Shown: positions 32,457-41,568, counted from the first letter of the stretch. The stretch is DNA of 64,000 nucleotides from Archaeoglobaceae archaeon (GCA_027064525.1 JAMOPJ010000008.1:62001-126000), one strand, 5' to 3'. Notes: generated by a model from the letters alone, not told the origin. Program-made: numbers and translations.

Positions 32457-33116
32457 ATGCTGAGAGCGATCCAAATAATAGCGAAGAACGAGATAGGTGT
32501 GCTTAGAGACATTACGACGATAATTGCAAAGCACAGCGGGAACATAACTTACGCTCAAACGTTCATAATAAAGCACGGTGAGCACGCTGGAAACGCCCTC
32601 ATTTACTTAGAGATCGAAGGAGGAGACTTCGAGGCTATGCTCGAAGAGATCAGAAAGCTTGAAACGGTAATCGAGGTTGAGGAGGAGAAGCCGTTCGAGC
32701 AAGTTTTCGGTAAGAGGGTGCTCATATTCGGTGGAGGAGCTTTGGTATCTCAAGTGGCGCTTGGAGCTATAAGCGAAGCGGACAGACACAATCTGAGGGG
32801 AGAGCGCATCAGTGTGGATACGATGCCGATAGTTGGGGAGGAGGAGTTGGCTGAAGCTGTTAGAGCTGTGGCAAGGTTGCACAGAGCTGAGGTGCTCGTT
32901 TTGGCTGGTGGTCTCATGGGTGGGAAGATTGCTGAGGAGGTAAAGAAGTTGAGGAAGCAGGGGATTCCGGTTATATCGCTCAACATGTTTGGTAGTGTGC
33001 CTAAGGTTTCCGATTTGGTCGTTAGCGATCCCGTTATGGCCGGAACCCTCGCCGTAATGCATGTCAGCGAGAAGGCGAAGTTCGACATGGAGAGGGTGAG
33101 AGGAAGGAGGATTTAA
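32457..33116 (+). CDS. ACT-domain protein with DUF5612 region
   Basis: A 219-residue protein. Residues about 1-75 form an ACT domain (IIAKNEIGVLRDITTIIAKHSGNITYAQ), the usual small-molecule sensor. The rest is a Rossmann-like archaeal domain (RVLIFGGGALVSQVALGAI, SVDTMPIVGEEELAEAV, VLVLAGGLMGGKIAEEV, VVSDPVMAGTLAVM). No ligand is established. It diverges from the Fe-S operon at 32365. It ends 2 bases before the converging lipoprotein gene. Confidence 0.85.
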   Translation: MLRAIQIIAKNEIGVLRDITTIIAKHSGNITYAQTFIIKHGEHAGNALIYLEIEGGDFEAMLEEIRKLETVIEVEEEKPFEQVFGKRVLIFGGGALVSQVALGAISEADRHNLRGERISVDTMPIVGEEELAEAVRAVARLHRAEVLVLAGGLMGGKIAEEVKKLRKQGIPVISLNMFGSVPKVSDLVVSDPVMAGTLAVMHVSEKAKFDMERVRGRRI

Positions 33117-33118
33117 TG

Positions 33119-34102
33119 CTATCTCGTTGGGCTTTCATTCGTTACTATGCATCTCGTGTGAGCGTTGACCGTGCACACCTTGGATTTTCCGTTCGGGAGT
33201 GTTACATCTATTGTCCACGTATAGTTCAGGAAAGACGAAACGCTCACCTCCACATACCTCACCGGTTCGTCGGTGTAACACTTGAACACCTTGCCAACAT
33301 CGCAACTTGAAACGATGTAGTTGCACGTGTAACCTCCGTTCCTCCACCACTTATCAGGCAGATGTTTGTTTATCGCTATCCCAAGATATCTCGCATACAC
33401 ATCGTTCGTCTTCAGAATCTTAACAGTAACCGCATACTTCTTCGGCTTAACCTCTGGCGGATGCTCGATAGGTGAAAGGCTGGACATAATTTCAACGTTC
33501 TTCGGCACTCTGAACAGCTCGTCGCTCAAACCGGTATTTATCTTCAGATTTTCGAACTCCACGATCATGGTGGCGTTTCCGAAAGGTGTCGTCTTCGTTT
33601 CGATTATCTTTACGGGATACCAGATGCTCTTGCTTATCCAAACTCTCGCCGTTCCGTTTTTCCCTACGAACTCGATGACGTAATAATCACCCTCACCGCT
33701 AACGAGCTTGGGTGTGCAATTTCCATAATTCTTCTTGATATATTTCATCGGATCTACAAGATTCTTCTCCTTAGAAGCTTGTTCTTTGTTCATCGAAGCG
33801 TTCAATGGTAAAGCGTAATTTCCAAGAATTACGAAAGCTTTTGAACCATTTTCTATCATCGTAAAATTCAGGAAACCTTTGTTGCTAATTCTAAACTTAT
33901 CCGGTTTTTTTACTGCGAATTCGAACTTCATCGAAGCGTTTACACCCAAATACTGCATTGTAATTCTGCAAATACCGCTCACATCCTCTATGCTTTTCGA
34001 TTTTTCGTCGACCTTCTTCAGAACATCTTCTGCACTCATCTGCTGAGCACAACAGGATAGGATAAATACGAGACTTACGAATCCAACTATCAGCTTTTTC
34101 AT
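33119..34102 (-). CDS. LolA-like lipoprotein with an extra C-terminal domain
   Basis: A secreted protein of about 327 residues. The N-terminus is a lipoprotein signal peptide: KKLIVGFVSLVFILSCCAQQ, with the lipobox Cys in LSCC. The next 190 residues look like the LolA/RseB-type lipid-binding half-barrel (DVLKKVDEKSKSIEDVSG, KFEFAVKKPDKFRI, VRVWISKSIWYPVKI). The last 120 residues (from about 210) form a separate domain with paired cysteines (GYTCNYIVSSC, KVFKCYTD, SKVCTVN, TRCIVT) that I do not recognise. Start at 34102 matches the signal peptide better than 34117. Confidence 0.75.
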   Translation of the reverse strand: MKKLIVGFVSLVFILSCCAQQMSAEDVLKKVDEKSKSIEDVSGICRITMQYLGVNASMKFEFAVKKPDKFRISNKGFLNFTMIENGSKAFVILGNYALPLNASMNKEQASKEKNLVDPMKYIKKNYGNCTPKLVSGEGDYYVIEFVGKNGTARVWISKSIWYPVKIIETKTTPFGNATMIVEFENLKINTGLSDELFRVPKNVEIMSSLSPIEHPPEVKPKKYAVTVKILKTNDVYARYLGIAINKHLPDKWWRNGGYTCNYIVSSCDVGKVFKCYTDEPVRYVEVSVSSFLNYTWTIDVTLPNGKSKVCTVNAHTRCIVTNESPTR

Positions 34103-34272
34103 TAAATGTCTTAACAATTTTGATCGATATAAAACTAACGATTCTAAAGAATATAAATTGAAAATTATAAATTGACGTTAGAAACCTTTATCTTTGGTGT
34201 ATTCTAATCTGACAGACCTCTATAAGATAGGCAAATCGAAACATTGATCTATCTTGAATTCCACGAACTTCT

Positions 34273-35130
34273 GTGCCCGACGTGAGATCTTTCGCTGAGG
34301 TGATAAAGCCGAAGCAGACGATGCTTCTCATGGTAACATGTATAGTCTCGTATCTCGTTGCGTCTGGCAAGGTTCTCCATTTAAGCCACTTCATAATAAC
34401 TTGCACTGCCACAACCCTCGCAATAGCTGGAACTACCGCTTTGAACATGTGGCTCGACAGTGACATCGACGCTCTTATGAGCAGAACGAGGGAGAGGCCG
34501 GTTCCATCTGGAAGGTTGAGCCCCAAGGGTTGTGCGATCTACGGCTCAACTCTCTTCTTGCTCGGCTTCCTCTTGGGATTCCTCGTAAACGTCTATCTCG
34601 CGATCGTCCTATTTTTGGGACTATTCTTCGATATAATCATATACACGATTTTGCTCAAGAGGAGGAGCCCATACTCGATCATCTTAGGCGGTTTTGCTGG
34701 AGCCATGCCGGCCTTAGCTGGCTGGGTTGCGGTGAAGGGTGCTGACGTTTTGGGCGGGTTGATCTTAGCGACGATAGTTCTGCTTTGGATTCCCGCTCAC
34801 ATCTGGTATATCACGATGCACTACGAGGATGATTATAGGAACGCGAGGATTCCGATGTTTCCGCTCGTCGTTGGAATGGAGAAGGCTTCATGGGCCATAG
34901 TTCTGAGCACGGTTTTGATGATGTTCCTCATTCCCTCGCTATACATAGTTGCAGACCTTAATCCCGTTTATCTCGTAATCTCAATGTTGATAACAGGCTA
35001 TTTCCTATGCAGAGCTATAAGGTTTGCCAAATCGCCGAGCAGAGAAAAGGCAAAGGTTATGTATAAATTGGCAAGTATGATGCTTGGAATAGTTTATATC
35101 TCACTTCTCATTGGATCTCTTCTCAGCTAA
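34273..35130 (+). CDS. UbiA-family prenyltransferase, heme O synthase-like
   Basis: A 285-residue membrane enzyme of the UbiA family with nine hydrophobic segments. The first aspartate-rich motif is LNMWLDSDIDALMSRTRERPVPSG, as in protoheme IX farnesyltransferase (CtaB/CyoE); the second is HYEDDYRNARIPMFP. This pair matches CtaB more than geranylgeranylglyceryl phosphate synthase relatives. The start is GTG 34273; GTG 34282 is also possible. It overlaps the RsbRD-like gene convergently by 30 bases. A role in heme O or A supply is expected, but a quinone role cannot be excluded. Confidence 0.85.
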   Translation: MPDVRSFAEVIKPKQTMLLMVTCIVSYLVASGKVLHLSHFIITCTATTLAIAGTTALNMWLDSDIDALMSRTRERPVPSGRLSPKGCAIYGSTLFLLGFLLGFLVNVYLAIVLFLGLFFDIIIYTILLKRRSPYSIILGGFAGAMPALAGWVAVKGADVLGGLILATIVLLWIPAHIWYITMHYEDDYRNARIPMFPLVVGMEKASWAIVLSTVLMMFLIPSLYIVADLNPVYLVISMLITGYFLCRAIRFAKSPSREKAKVMYKLASMMLGIVYISLLIGSLLS

Positions 35131-35670
35131 TCTCTTGTCTATCTCCTCCATTGGCAGATCCCAAGGCTCTATACCAAGTTCTTTAGCCTTCTGAATGTAT
35201 GGGCATCTCTTCATACAGAACTCGTAGGCCTTCATCTCCATTCTGAGCCAATACTCCTTTTCCTTGTATTTGAGTTCGAACAGCTTCTCCCTCGAAGCCA
35301 TGTATGCGTCGAAAGCCTTACAGATGAGAACATCTACAGCTTCGCTCAGTCTTATGAAATCCTCCTTGCTCATGTTCGGAAATACGTCCAAGAAGATCTT
35401 CTTGAGATAGAAGATGGATGCCATGCTTCCTCCGGCTGAAAGCTTCGTGTCGCTCGCGAGGTATCTCATAAGATTATCTAAAGGCTCTTCCACTCCTTTA
35501 AAAGAGCCTCCGTTGTAGAAATCTACCAACTTGTCGAGAATTCCAGAGAGACACTCCTCCAAATAATCCGTAATCTCTATGGGAGGTTTAATAGGATATC
35601 TATCTAAAAAATATTTTTGCCAGGCCTTGAGTATATCCTTTCTTTTCTTGGTTATGTCGAGAGCTACCAT
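35101..35670 (-). CDS. RsbRD N-terminal-like all-helical protein
   Basis: A 189-residue helical protein. WQKYFLDRYPIKPP near the start, YLASDTKLSAGGSMASIFYLKKIFLDVF, SEAVDVLICKAFDAYMASREKLFELKYKE in the centre and CMKRCPYI near the end suggest the RsbRD/RsbR N-terminal domain, found alone in sulfate-reducing organisms next to redox complexes. The match is by pattern only. It follows the CGGC gene with a 7-base overlap. Function is unknown. Confidence 0.5.
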   Translation of the reverse strand: MVALDITKKRKDILKAWQKYFLDRYPIKPPIEITDYLEECLSGILDKLVDFYNGGSFKGVEEPLDNLMRYLASDTKLSAGGSMASIFYLKKIFLDVFPNMSKEDFIRLSEAVDVLICKAFDAYMASREKLFELKYKEKEYWLRMEMKAYEFCMKRCPYIQKAKELGIEPWDLPMEEIDKRLAEKRSNEK

Positions 35671-36014
35671 GGGTGGGTCCCTACTATTACCTCCTTACCG
35701 GTCAGCTTTTTAACGTTTTCCACTATCTTATCGAGATCGAGCGGACAACCGCCCAAGTTTATCGCCGCCTTTATACAGTTTCCGATGAAAACGACATCGT
35801 AGTCGTCGAATCCGTCGATCCACTTGTTGAACAGCTTTAATCTCGGAACAATATAGCCGGGACAACCTCCACAGCTGACAATTCCAACGATATCCACCTT
35901 GTCGAACTTCTCGAACTCACCCTTCCTCTCTCTTGCAGCTGTCAAACACCTCTCGCAACCTATGCAAAATCTATCCCTGATGTTGTTACAACACAAAATA
36001 ATTGCCTTTACCAT
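35664..36014 (-). CDS. CGGC-domain (metal-binding) protein
   Basis: A protein of about 116 residues with the CGGC-domain layout: KAIILCCNNIRDRFCIGCERCLTAARE, IVGIVSCGGCPGYIV, and FIGNCIKAAINLGGCPLD. The multiple cysteines suggest binding of a metal ion or an Fe-S cluster; no function is established for the family. I chose ATG 36014 because the extra 23 residues of the longer frame (to 36083) do not resemble the family. Divergent from the TetR gene; a TetR-type site lies between them. Confidence 0.78.
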   Translation of the reverse strand: MVKAIILCCNNIRDRFCIGCERCLTAARERKGEFEKFDKVDIVGIVSCGGCPGYIVPRLKLFNKWIDGFDDYDVVFIGNCIKAAINLGGCPLDLDKIVENVKKLTGKEVIVGTHPW

Positions 36015-36102
36015 CTCCACCACCGATCTCAGTAGAGAAGAGAAACTATTTGAGTTTTTCGTTTTTTGTAGAATTAGATTCAACCAAAAAGATTTAATAA
36101 TT

Positions 36103-36116
36103 TGACCAACCAGTCA
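36103..36116. promoter_or_regulatory. TetR-type operator, probably autoregulatory
   Basis: TGAC-CAACCA-GTCA is an inverted repeat of 4-base arms with a 6-base spacer, and the wider sequence (TTGACCAACCAGTCAGTC) resembles operators of TetR-family repressors. It sits between a TATA-like TTTAATAA (36093-36100) and the regulator start codon at 36124, so a bound protein would block the transcription start. This is inferred; no footprint data are used. Confidence 0.45.
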
Positions 36117-36123
36117 GTCTATA

Positions 36124-36630
36124 ATGAGAAAGGAAGAATTATTGGAAGCAGCTTTGAGAGTTTATCTGAGAAATCCAAAGGCTACGGTTCATGAAGTAGC
36201 GGAAGAAGCCGGAATTTCGAAGAGCACGATCTTTTACTACTTTAAGAATAAGAACGGCCTTGAAAGGGAGCTACTTCTTTACACCATCAAGAAGTTCTCT
36301 CCGTGGAACGAAAGTGGACTTGAGAATGCGATCAAAAAGAGGTTCGAAATAATGAAGAATACCCCCGGCCTCGCGAGAATGATATATACTCTGCTCGACA
36401 ACCTCAGCAAGACAGATCCGAAGTTCATAGACGAGTTGCGGAGTAAGTCATTCGAGAGGATAGCCAAACTATTGGAGAAGGAGGGATATGAGAATAGCAA
36501 GGACCTCGCAATACTCTTACTCGCATTTTTGGACGGTTTGGCGATGTATTCGATTTACATGGACATAGACTATTCCAAATATGAAGATCTCGTTTTGAAA
36601 GCTTTTAGGAGGCTAAAGAATGAACTTTAA
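36124..36630 (+). CDS. TetR/AcrR-family regulator
   Basis: A 168-residue repressor. Residues 1-50 hold the HTH: LLEAALRVYLRNPKATVHEVAEEAGISKSTIFYYFKNKNGLERE matches the TetR consensus with the recognition helix GISKSTIFYYF. The remaining helical domain, which binds the ligand, is unusually short and shows no clear family. It starts the operon of three transporter genes and likely controls it and itself through the repeat at 36103-36116. A 4-11 base overlap links it to the next gene. Confidence 0.9.
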   Translation: MRKEELLEAALRVYLRNPKATVHEVAEEAGISKSTIFYYFKNKNGLERELLLYTIKKFSPWNESGLENAIKKRFEIMKNTPGLARMIYTLLDNLSKTDPKFIDELRSKSFERIAKLLEKEGYENSKDLAILLLAFLDGLAMYSIYMDIDYSKYEDLVLKAFRRLKNEL

Positions 36631-38017
36631 ACCCTTATTTATTCTACTCTTCTTCATTCTAATAATCGTTCAAAGCGTCAATGCGGTTGTGATCTCCATC
36701 AAAACGCTCCCTGAGAAACCTACAACCGGTAATTTCGTGATCCACATCGACGTGTCATCTCAGAATTCTATTCAAAATGCAAATCTCTTTCTTTCCGGTT
36801 TGATAAGTGAGAGCTTGAGTTTGGGCGATTTTACGGGCAAGACTTCTGTTGAATTCGAAGCTCACGTCGATAAACCCGGGATTTATGAGCTTGAAGTTAG
36901 GTTGAGCTACATCGAGCTCGTGAATGGAACACCCGAAAGCGGATACCTGAGATGCAATCGTGAGATAGTAGTAATAGAGAAACCCCAGTTTGAGATTTTG
37001 GGAGCCGAAGGGAGCGTGAGACCGGGTGAAAACGGAAAAGTGGTTGTGAAAGTCGTGAACAAGGGAGGAGATGCCAAAGACGTCAAACTGAGCTTTGACG
37101 GAATGATCGCGAAAGATGTCGATAGGTTCTTCGACGTGTGGAAGAGTGAAGAAGTTAAGAGGCTCGAATTCATCGTATTCGCGGAAGACGATGCTGAGAT
37201 AGGAGAGCATGAAGTGAAGCTGGGCTTGGAGTGTAGAGATTTCTTAGGAAACACATACTCCCTCGAACTTCCGTTCAGCGTATCCGTAGTGGGGAGTCCT
37301 AAACTCATCATATCCGATTTCTCAGCTCCAAAGATTCATTCCGACTCCAATTTCACGCTAAAATTAGGAATCGAGAATGTTGGAGAGGAGAAGGCGAAGG
37401 ATGTTAGAATAAAGCTCAAGTTGCCGAAGGGATTCAGCGGGGAGAGCTCCGCATACTTGGGAGAGATTGGAAGGGACGAGACAAAGACTGCGGAGTTCGA
37501 GCTGAAGGTTGCGAAGAACGTTAGTGGGAGTTGCATCATTCCTGTGGTTATCTCTTGCGAGAACTGGAAATGGAGCGATAATTTGACGATCTACGTCTTC
37601 CCGCTTGAACCGATCCACATAGACATCGCGGGAGTATATACCATACCTAAGAGGCTTGAGAAAGGAAAACCCTTCACACTCAACTTGGCGATCGAGAACA
37701 GCGGTAAAGAGGTTGCTAAGGGTGTCAAGATAGAGCTCAAGTTGCCAAAAGATTTTGAAGGCAGGAATACTTATTTCGTCGGAACGCTCGAAAGTGGAGA
37801 TTCTGCAACATCGACGTTCGAACTCAAAGCTGGGAAAGCGGGAAGATACGAGATCTCCGCAATAATAACTTATCTCGATCCTACATTGCAGAGGCACACG
37901 ACAACTCAGAACTTTACGATCTACGTCTTTCCATCCCAAAACTACGCCCCGATAGCTTTAGCTGTGATCGTGGCCTTAGCGATCGGCTTAGCCCTCAAGA
38001 TGAGAAGGAGACCATGA
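36620..38017 (+). CDS. Secreted CARDB-repeat protein anchored at the C-terminus
   Basis: A 465-residue extracytoplasmic protein. The N-terminus is a signal peptide (FKPLFILLFFILIIVQSVNA). Two or three adhesin-type beta domains follow. FTLKLGIENVGEEKAKDVRIKLKLPKG and FTLNLAIENSGKEVAKGVKIELKLPKD are near-identical CARDB repeats about 120 residues apart. A final membrane helix (YAPIALAVIVALAIGLAL) and RRRP end the protein. The gene precedes and overlaps an ABC transporter (ATPase at 38014), so it is a likely periplasmic-face partner of the transporter. Confidence 0.75.
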   Translation: MNFKPLFILLFFILIIVQSVNAVVISIKTLPEKPTTGNFVIHIDVSSQNSIQNANLFLSGLISESLSLGDFTGKTSVEFEAHVDKPGIYELEVRLSYIELVNGTPESGYLRCNREIVVIEKPQFEILGAEGSVRPGENGKVVVKVVNKGGDAKDVKLSFDGMIAKDVDRFFDVWKSEEVKRLEFIVFAEDDAEIGEHEVKLGLECRDFLGNTYSLELPFSVSVVGSPKLIISDFSAPKIHSDSNFTLKLGIENVGEEKAKDVRIKLKLPKGFSGESSAYLGEIGRDETKTAEFELKVAKNVSGSCIIPVVISCENWKWSDNLTIYVFPLEPIHIDIAGVYTIPKRLEKGKPFTLNLAIENSGKEVAKGVKIELKLPKDFEGRNTYFVGTLESGDSATSTFELKAGKAGRYEISAIITYLDPTLQRHTTTQNFTIYVFPSQNYAPIALAVIVALAIGLALKMRRRP

Positions 38018-38715
38018 CGATCTTGAGATTCGAGGATGTGTGGAAGGTATACAGGATGGGTAAGGTGGAAGTCTATGCTTTGAGAGGAATTGACCTCAGC
38101 GTCGAGGAAGGGGAGTTTGTAGTCGTCTTGGGCCCTTCTGGAAGCGGAAAGACGACGATGCTCAACATAGCCGGAGGCATAGATAAGCCTACGAAGGGGA
38201 AGGTTTTCTTCAGAGATCTTGAGATTTCTTCATTCGATGAAAAGGAGCTGACGATTTTTCGCAGGAGGCATGTGGGCTTTGTCTTCCAGTTCTTCAACCT
38301 CATTCCTACCCTTACGGCGAGAGAAAACGTTCAGCTTGCGGCAGAGCTGGTCGAGAATCCGAGGAATGTCGATGAGGTTTTGGAGATAGTTGGCTTAAGG
38401 CATAGGGCTAACCATTTGCCGACGGAGATGAGCGGTGGAGAGCAGCAGAGAGTAGCTATCGCGAGAGCTTTGGTCAAAAATCCCGATCTAATACTTTGCG
38501 ACGAGCCAACTGGAAACTTGGACTTTGAAACTGGTAAAAGGGTTCTCAGAGTTATGAGAGATATAAATCGAGAAGAGGACAGGACTTTTCTCCTCGTTAC
38601 TCACAACGCGGTCATCGCAAATATGGCGGACAGAGTGATCCACTTTAGAGATGGAAGAGTCGTGAAGGAAGAGACAAATCCAGAACCTTTAGAGCCTGAG
38701 GAGCTGAGCTGGTGA
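38014..38715 (+). CDS. ABC transporter ATPase, LolD/MacB type
   Basis: A 233-residue ATPase with Walker A GPSGSGKTT, Q-loop FQFFNLIPTLTARENV, the LSGGQ variant MSGGEQQRVAIARAL and Walker B LILCDEPTGNLD, followed by HNAVIANM. The pattern is of the MacB/LolD/FtsE family, which drives FtsX-type permeases for lipoproteins, peptides or other extracytoplasmic substrates. It overlaps both its neighbours by 4 bases. Its permease is the next gene. Confidence 0.94.
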   Translation: MTILRFEDVWKVYRMGKVEVYALRGIDLSVEEGEFVVVLGPSGSGKTTMLNIAGGIDKPTKGKVFFRDLEISSFDEKELTIFRRRHVGFVFQFFNLIPTLTARENVQLAAELVENPRNVDEVLEIVGLRHRANHLPTEMSGGEQQRVAIARALVKNPDLILCDEPTGNLDFETGKRVLRVMRDINREEDRTFLLVTHNAVIANMADRVIHFRDGRVVKEETNPEPLEPEELSW

Positions 38716-40988
38716 TGAGAACTCTGCTCATAAAGGCGATCAGAGATTTAAAAGCTCAAAAATGGCAGTTCTTGGCCGTCTCATTCCTCGTCTTCTTAGG
38801 AGTGGCTCTGTTCAGCGGTCTCTATTCATCGTATCTAAACATAGAGGCGACCTACAAGAAGTTTTACACCCAGACGAACTTCGAAGATTTGGGAGTGGAG
38901 TTCAATCCCGCTCCGAAGGATCTGCTAAAGATGGTAAAGGCAATACCGGGAGTCAAGGCAGTAGTTGGAAGACTAACAGCATATGCGACGATGGAGATTG
39001 AAGGAAGGGAGATCAGACTGAAATTGGTCTCGATTCCTGAAGAGAACTCTAAGGTCAACAGCCTGTTCATCGTGGAAGGTGTGTATCCAAAGCATAACGA
39101 GGTTCTGATTCTAAAGAAGTTTGCGGATCTCAATGGTATAAGCGTTGGACAAGTGCTCCACGTCAGGCTGAACGGTAAGATATACGATCTCAGGGTATCC
39201 GGATCCGCTTACAGCCCCGAATATATTTTAATTTCTGAAAGAACGAACGTCCTTGCCTCACCAAAGGATATGGGCGTTCTGTTTGTCCCATACAATATGA
39301 TGGAAGAGATGACGGGCTTGAAGGGGAAGATAACGGAGGTTCATGTGAAGATATACGATGAAGATCGAGCGGACGAGATTCTGAACAAGGTTAAGTCGGA
39401 ATTCCGGCTGTATGGACTGAAGTCCTTCTATAAGAGGGAAGGTCAGCCGAGCTACAAGCTTTTGAAGATGGATTTAGAAGGCTTCAAGCATATAGCGTTC
39501 ATGTTTCCAAGTATGCTTCTGCTCATAGCCGTTTTGGCCGTCTACATACTCCTTTCAAGAATTGTGATTGAGCAGACGGGAATAATAGCTGTTCTTAGAG
39601 CTTTGGGATACTCGAAGAGAACGGTGATTTTCCATTTCCTCACGTATTCTATTCTGATAGGTTTGATAGGAACATCTCTTGGCGTTCTGGCTGGATACTA
39701 CATTTCCGCTGGGATGACATCATCATACGTGGATGTTCTAAACGTGCCCTACCACGTAACCGAAATTTATTCGAACGTTTTGCTCGCATCGGCTATAGCT
39801 GGACTTTTAGCACCTCTGATAGCCGGAATATTTACAACGAAGAGAATAGCCGAGATAGAGCCGGCAATAGCTATGAGAGGATTTAAAATAGAATATAAAG
39901 TTCTGGGCTTAGACAGACTGCTCAGAAGATTCTCGATTCTCACGAGGCTTGCGATAAGGAACATCTTCAGAAATCCTAAGAGGACTCTCTACACGCTCTT
40001 TGGAGTTGTTATGGGCGTCGTGCTGATTGCAACTTCTTTAGCGTTCGTCGATTCCGTTGACGAGATGCTGCATATACAGTTCGACAAAGTTCAAACTTTC
40101 GATTACAAGGTAGAATGCTCGAATCCGACGGACATTAAGAGGCTTGTGGGTGTTGAGGAAGCTTATCCACTCGTCGAGACTTGGATATTGTTGGAGAGAA
40201 ATGGAATCGCAAAATCGAGCGTTCTCATAGGGCTTCCGACTGGCCAGGATCTCTTCAACATCTATGATCTGAACGGAAGGAAGCACCATCCACCACCCAA
40301 GGGGATAATATTACCCAAATTCATAGCCGAAAACCTGAGTATAGCTAAGGGAGAGGAGATATATGCGTTCATTGAGATCGGGAAGGTTAGGCTTAAGGTT
40401 TACGACATCGTTGACCAGCCCCTCATACCGGCATGCTACGCCAGCTTGGAGGGGCTTGAGAGGTTAGGATTTAGGCCAAACGAGGTGATAGTGAAGGGTG
40501 GGGATGAAAACAAGCTCAAGAGGTTTGGAGCTGTGGTTTCGATGAAGAAGTTGAGGGAGAATATAGTTGAAATGATGAGCATGATGTCCGAGTTCTTTGC
40601 CTTCTCAGTCCTCTTCGGAGCTTCGCTGGCCTTTGCTGAAATATTCAACACCACGACGATAAACATCTTGGAAAGGAGAAGGGAGATTGCAACGTTGAGG
40701 ATGCTTGGTTACACCGTAAAAGAGATAGCGATTTCGATTCTCGTGGAGACATTTACCATAGGTTTGGTGGGGTTGCTGTTAGGATTTCCACTCGCAATTC
40801 TTACGCTCAAAGGGTTCGAGATGACCTACAAGAGCGAGATGTTTAACATGCCTTTCGTCATGTATCCGAGGACGATAGTTGTCACGGTTGTGGTGATAGT
40901 CCTAACGCTTTTAGCGTCGCTGATTCCGGGGATAAGGTTCGTGGCCAAAATGGAGATAGATAAGGTGACAAAAGAGGTCACAGGATGA
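38712..40988 (+). CDS. ABC transporter permease, FtsX/MacB family
   Basis: A large permease of 758 residues with two FtsX modules. The N-terminal membrane helix (WQFLAVSFLVFLGVALFSG) precedes a soluble region of about 230 residues. Helices then recur (LLLIAVLAVYILLSRIVIEQ; VFGVVMGVVLIATSLAFV; FFAFSVLFGASLAFAEIF; TFTIGLVGLLLGFP; VVVIVLTLLASLIPGIRF). The REIATLRMLGYT segment is the cytoplasmic coupling motif. The gene overlaps the converging arginine decarboxylase by 11 bases. Substrate unknown. Confidence 0.88.
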   Translation: MMRTLLIKAIRDLKAQKWQFLAVSFLVFLGVALFSGLYSSYLNIEATYKKFYTQTNFEDLGVEFNPAPKDLLKMVKAIPGVKAVVGRLTAYATMEIEGREIRLKLVSIPEENSKVNSLFIVEGVYPKHNEVLILKKFADLNGISVGQVLHVRLNGKIYDLRVSGSAYSPEYILISERTNVLASPKDMGVLFVPYNMMEEMTGLKGKITEVHVKIYDEDRADEILNKVKSEFRLYGLKSFYKREGQPSYKLLKMDLEGFKHIAFMFPSMLLLIAVLAVYILLSRIVIEQTGIIAVLRALGYSKRTVIFHFLTYSILIGLIGTSLGVLAGYYISAGMTSSYVDVLNVPYHVTEIYSNVLLASAIAGLLAPLIAGIFTTKRIAEIEPAIAMRGFKIEYKVLGLDRLLRRFSILTRLAIRNIFRNPKRTLYTLFGVVMGVVLIATSLAFVDSVDEMLHIQFDKVQTFDYKVECSNPTDIKRLVGVEEAYPLVETWILLERNGIAKSSVLIGLPTGQDLFNIYDLNGRKHHPPPKGIILPKFIAENLSIAKGEEIYAFIEIGKVRLKVYDIVDQPLIPACYASLEGLERLGFRPNEVIVKGGDENKLKRFGAVVSMKKLRENIVEMMSMMSEFFAFSVLFGASLAFAEIFNTTTINILERRREIATLRMLGYTVKEIAISILVETFTIGLVGLLLGFPLAILTLKGFEMTYKSEMFNMPFVMYPRTIVVTVVVIVLTLLASLIPGIRFVAKMEIDKVTKEVTG

Positions 40989-41472
40989 AAACGGCCGTTG
41001 CTACGACTGTGGTAAACTTCCCTTCTTCAACCTTTGCCTTCTTCGTCACGTTGAACTTCATCGCCGGATCTATGCCGAAGGCAGTTTTGAGCATGTATTC
41101 TGCTTTATCCTCGGCATACTTACCAACATCCTCATTTTCTTCGCAGTATCCGTAGTATTCTGTTAGGTAACCGTTCAAATTCTTGTCCTCTGGAATCGCC
41201 ACGCCTATACTTGCATATATCGTCTTTCCAGCCTCGTTGCTCGTCATCTTGGCCATGACGCAGAACACTATTTGCCCCGGACTCAGATGTTTTAGCCCCT
41301 CATCCCTCTCAACGATCTCACATCCCGGTGGAAATATGCTGCTCACGTAAACCAAGTTGAACTTCTCTATTCCCGCATCTCTCAAAGCTAACTCGAACGA
41401 GACGAGTGCATCCTCGTGATGTCCCACTCCGGCTGTGAAGAACACCTTTTTGGGAACCCAGATCTCTTTCAT
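40978..41472 (-). CDS. pdaD: Pyruvoyl-dependent arginine decarboxylase
   Basis: A 164-residue precursor that self-cleaves to make the pyruvoyl group. The cleavage serine lies in the VYVSSIFPPGCE segment; GVGHHEDALVSFELALRDAGI, KMTSNEAGKTIYASIGVAIP and GYLTEYYGYCEE are typical of the archaeal PvlArgDC family. It makes agmatine for polyamine and agmatidine synthesis. The end overlaps the converging permease gene. A TATA-like GCTTAAAT (minus strand, around 41500-41508) lies about 30 bases upstream. Confidence 0.93.
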   Translation of the reverse strand: MKEIWVPKKVFFTAGVGHHEDALVSFELALRDAGIEKFNLVYVSSIFPPGCEIVERDEGLKHLSPGQIVFCVMAKMTSNEAGKTIYASIGVAIPEDKNLNGYLTEYYGYCEENEDVGKYAEDKAEYMLKTAFGIDPAMKFNVTKKAKVEEGKFTTVVATAVFIL

Positions 41473-41537
41473 TTAGTTGCAACGTTTTTATAGTCGCTAT
41501 TTAAGCTTTACCCCCATCTCTGTGCTCTGACAAAGCA

Positions 41538-41543
41538 TATATA
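41538..41543 (+). promoter_or_regulatory. TATA box for the C/D RNA and AK6 gene
   Basis: TATATA at 41538-41543 in the context GCATATATACC. Transcription is expected to start about 26 bases later (near 41566), which is just before the C box of the guide RNA at 41569. One promoter would therefore serve the sRNA and the AK6 mRNA. Confidence 0.55.
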
Positions 41544-41568
41544 CCGCTCTCTCATACTCTCTAAGCCG

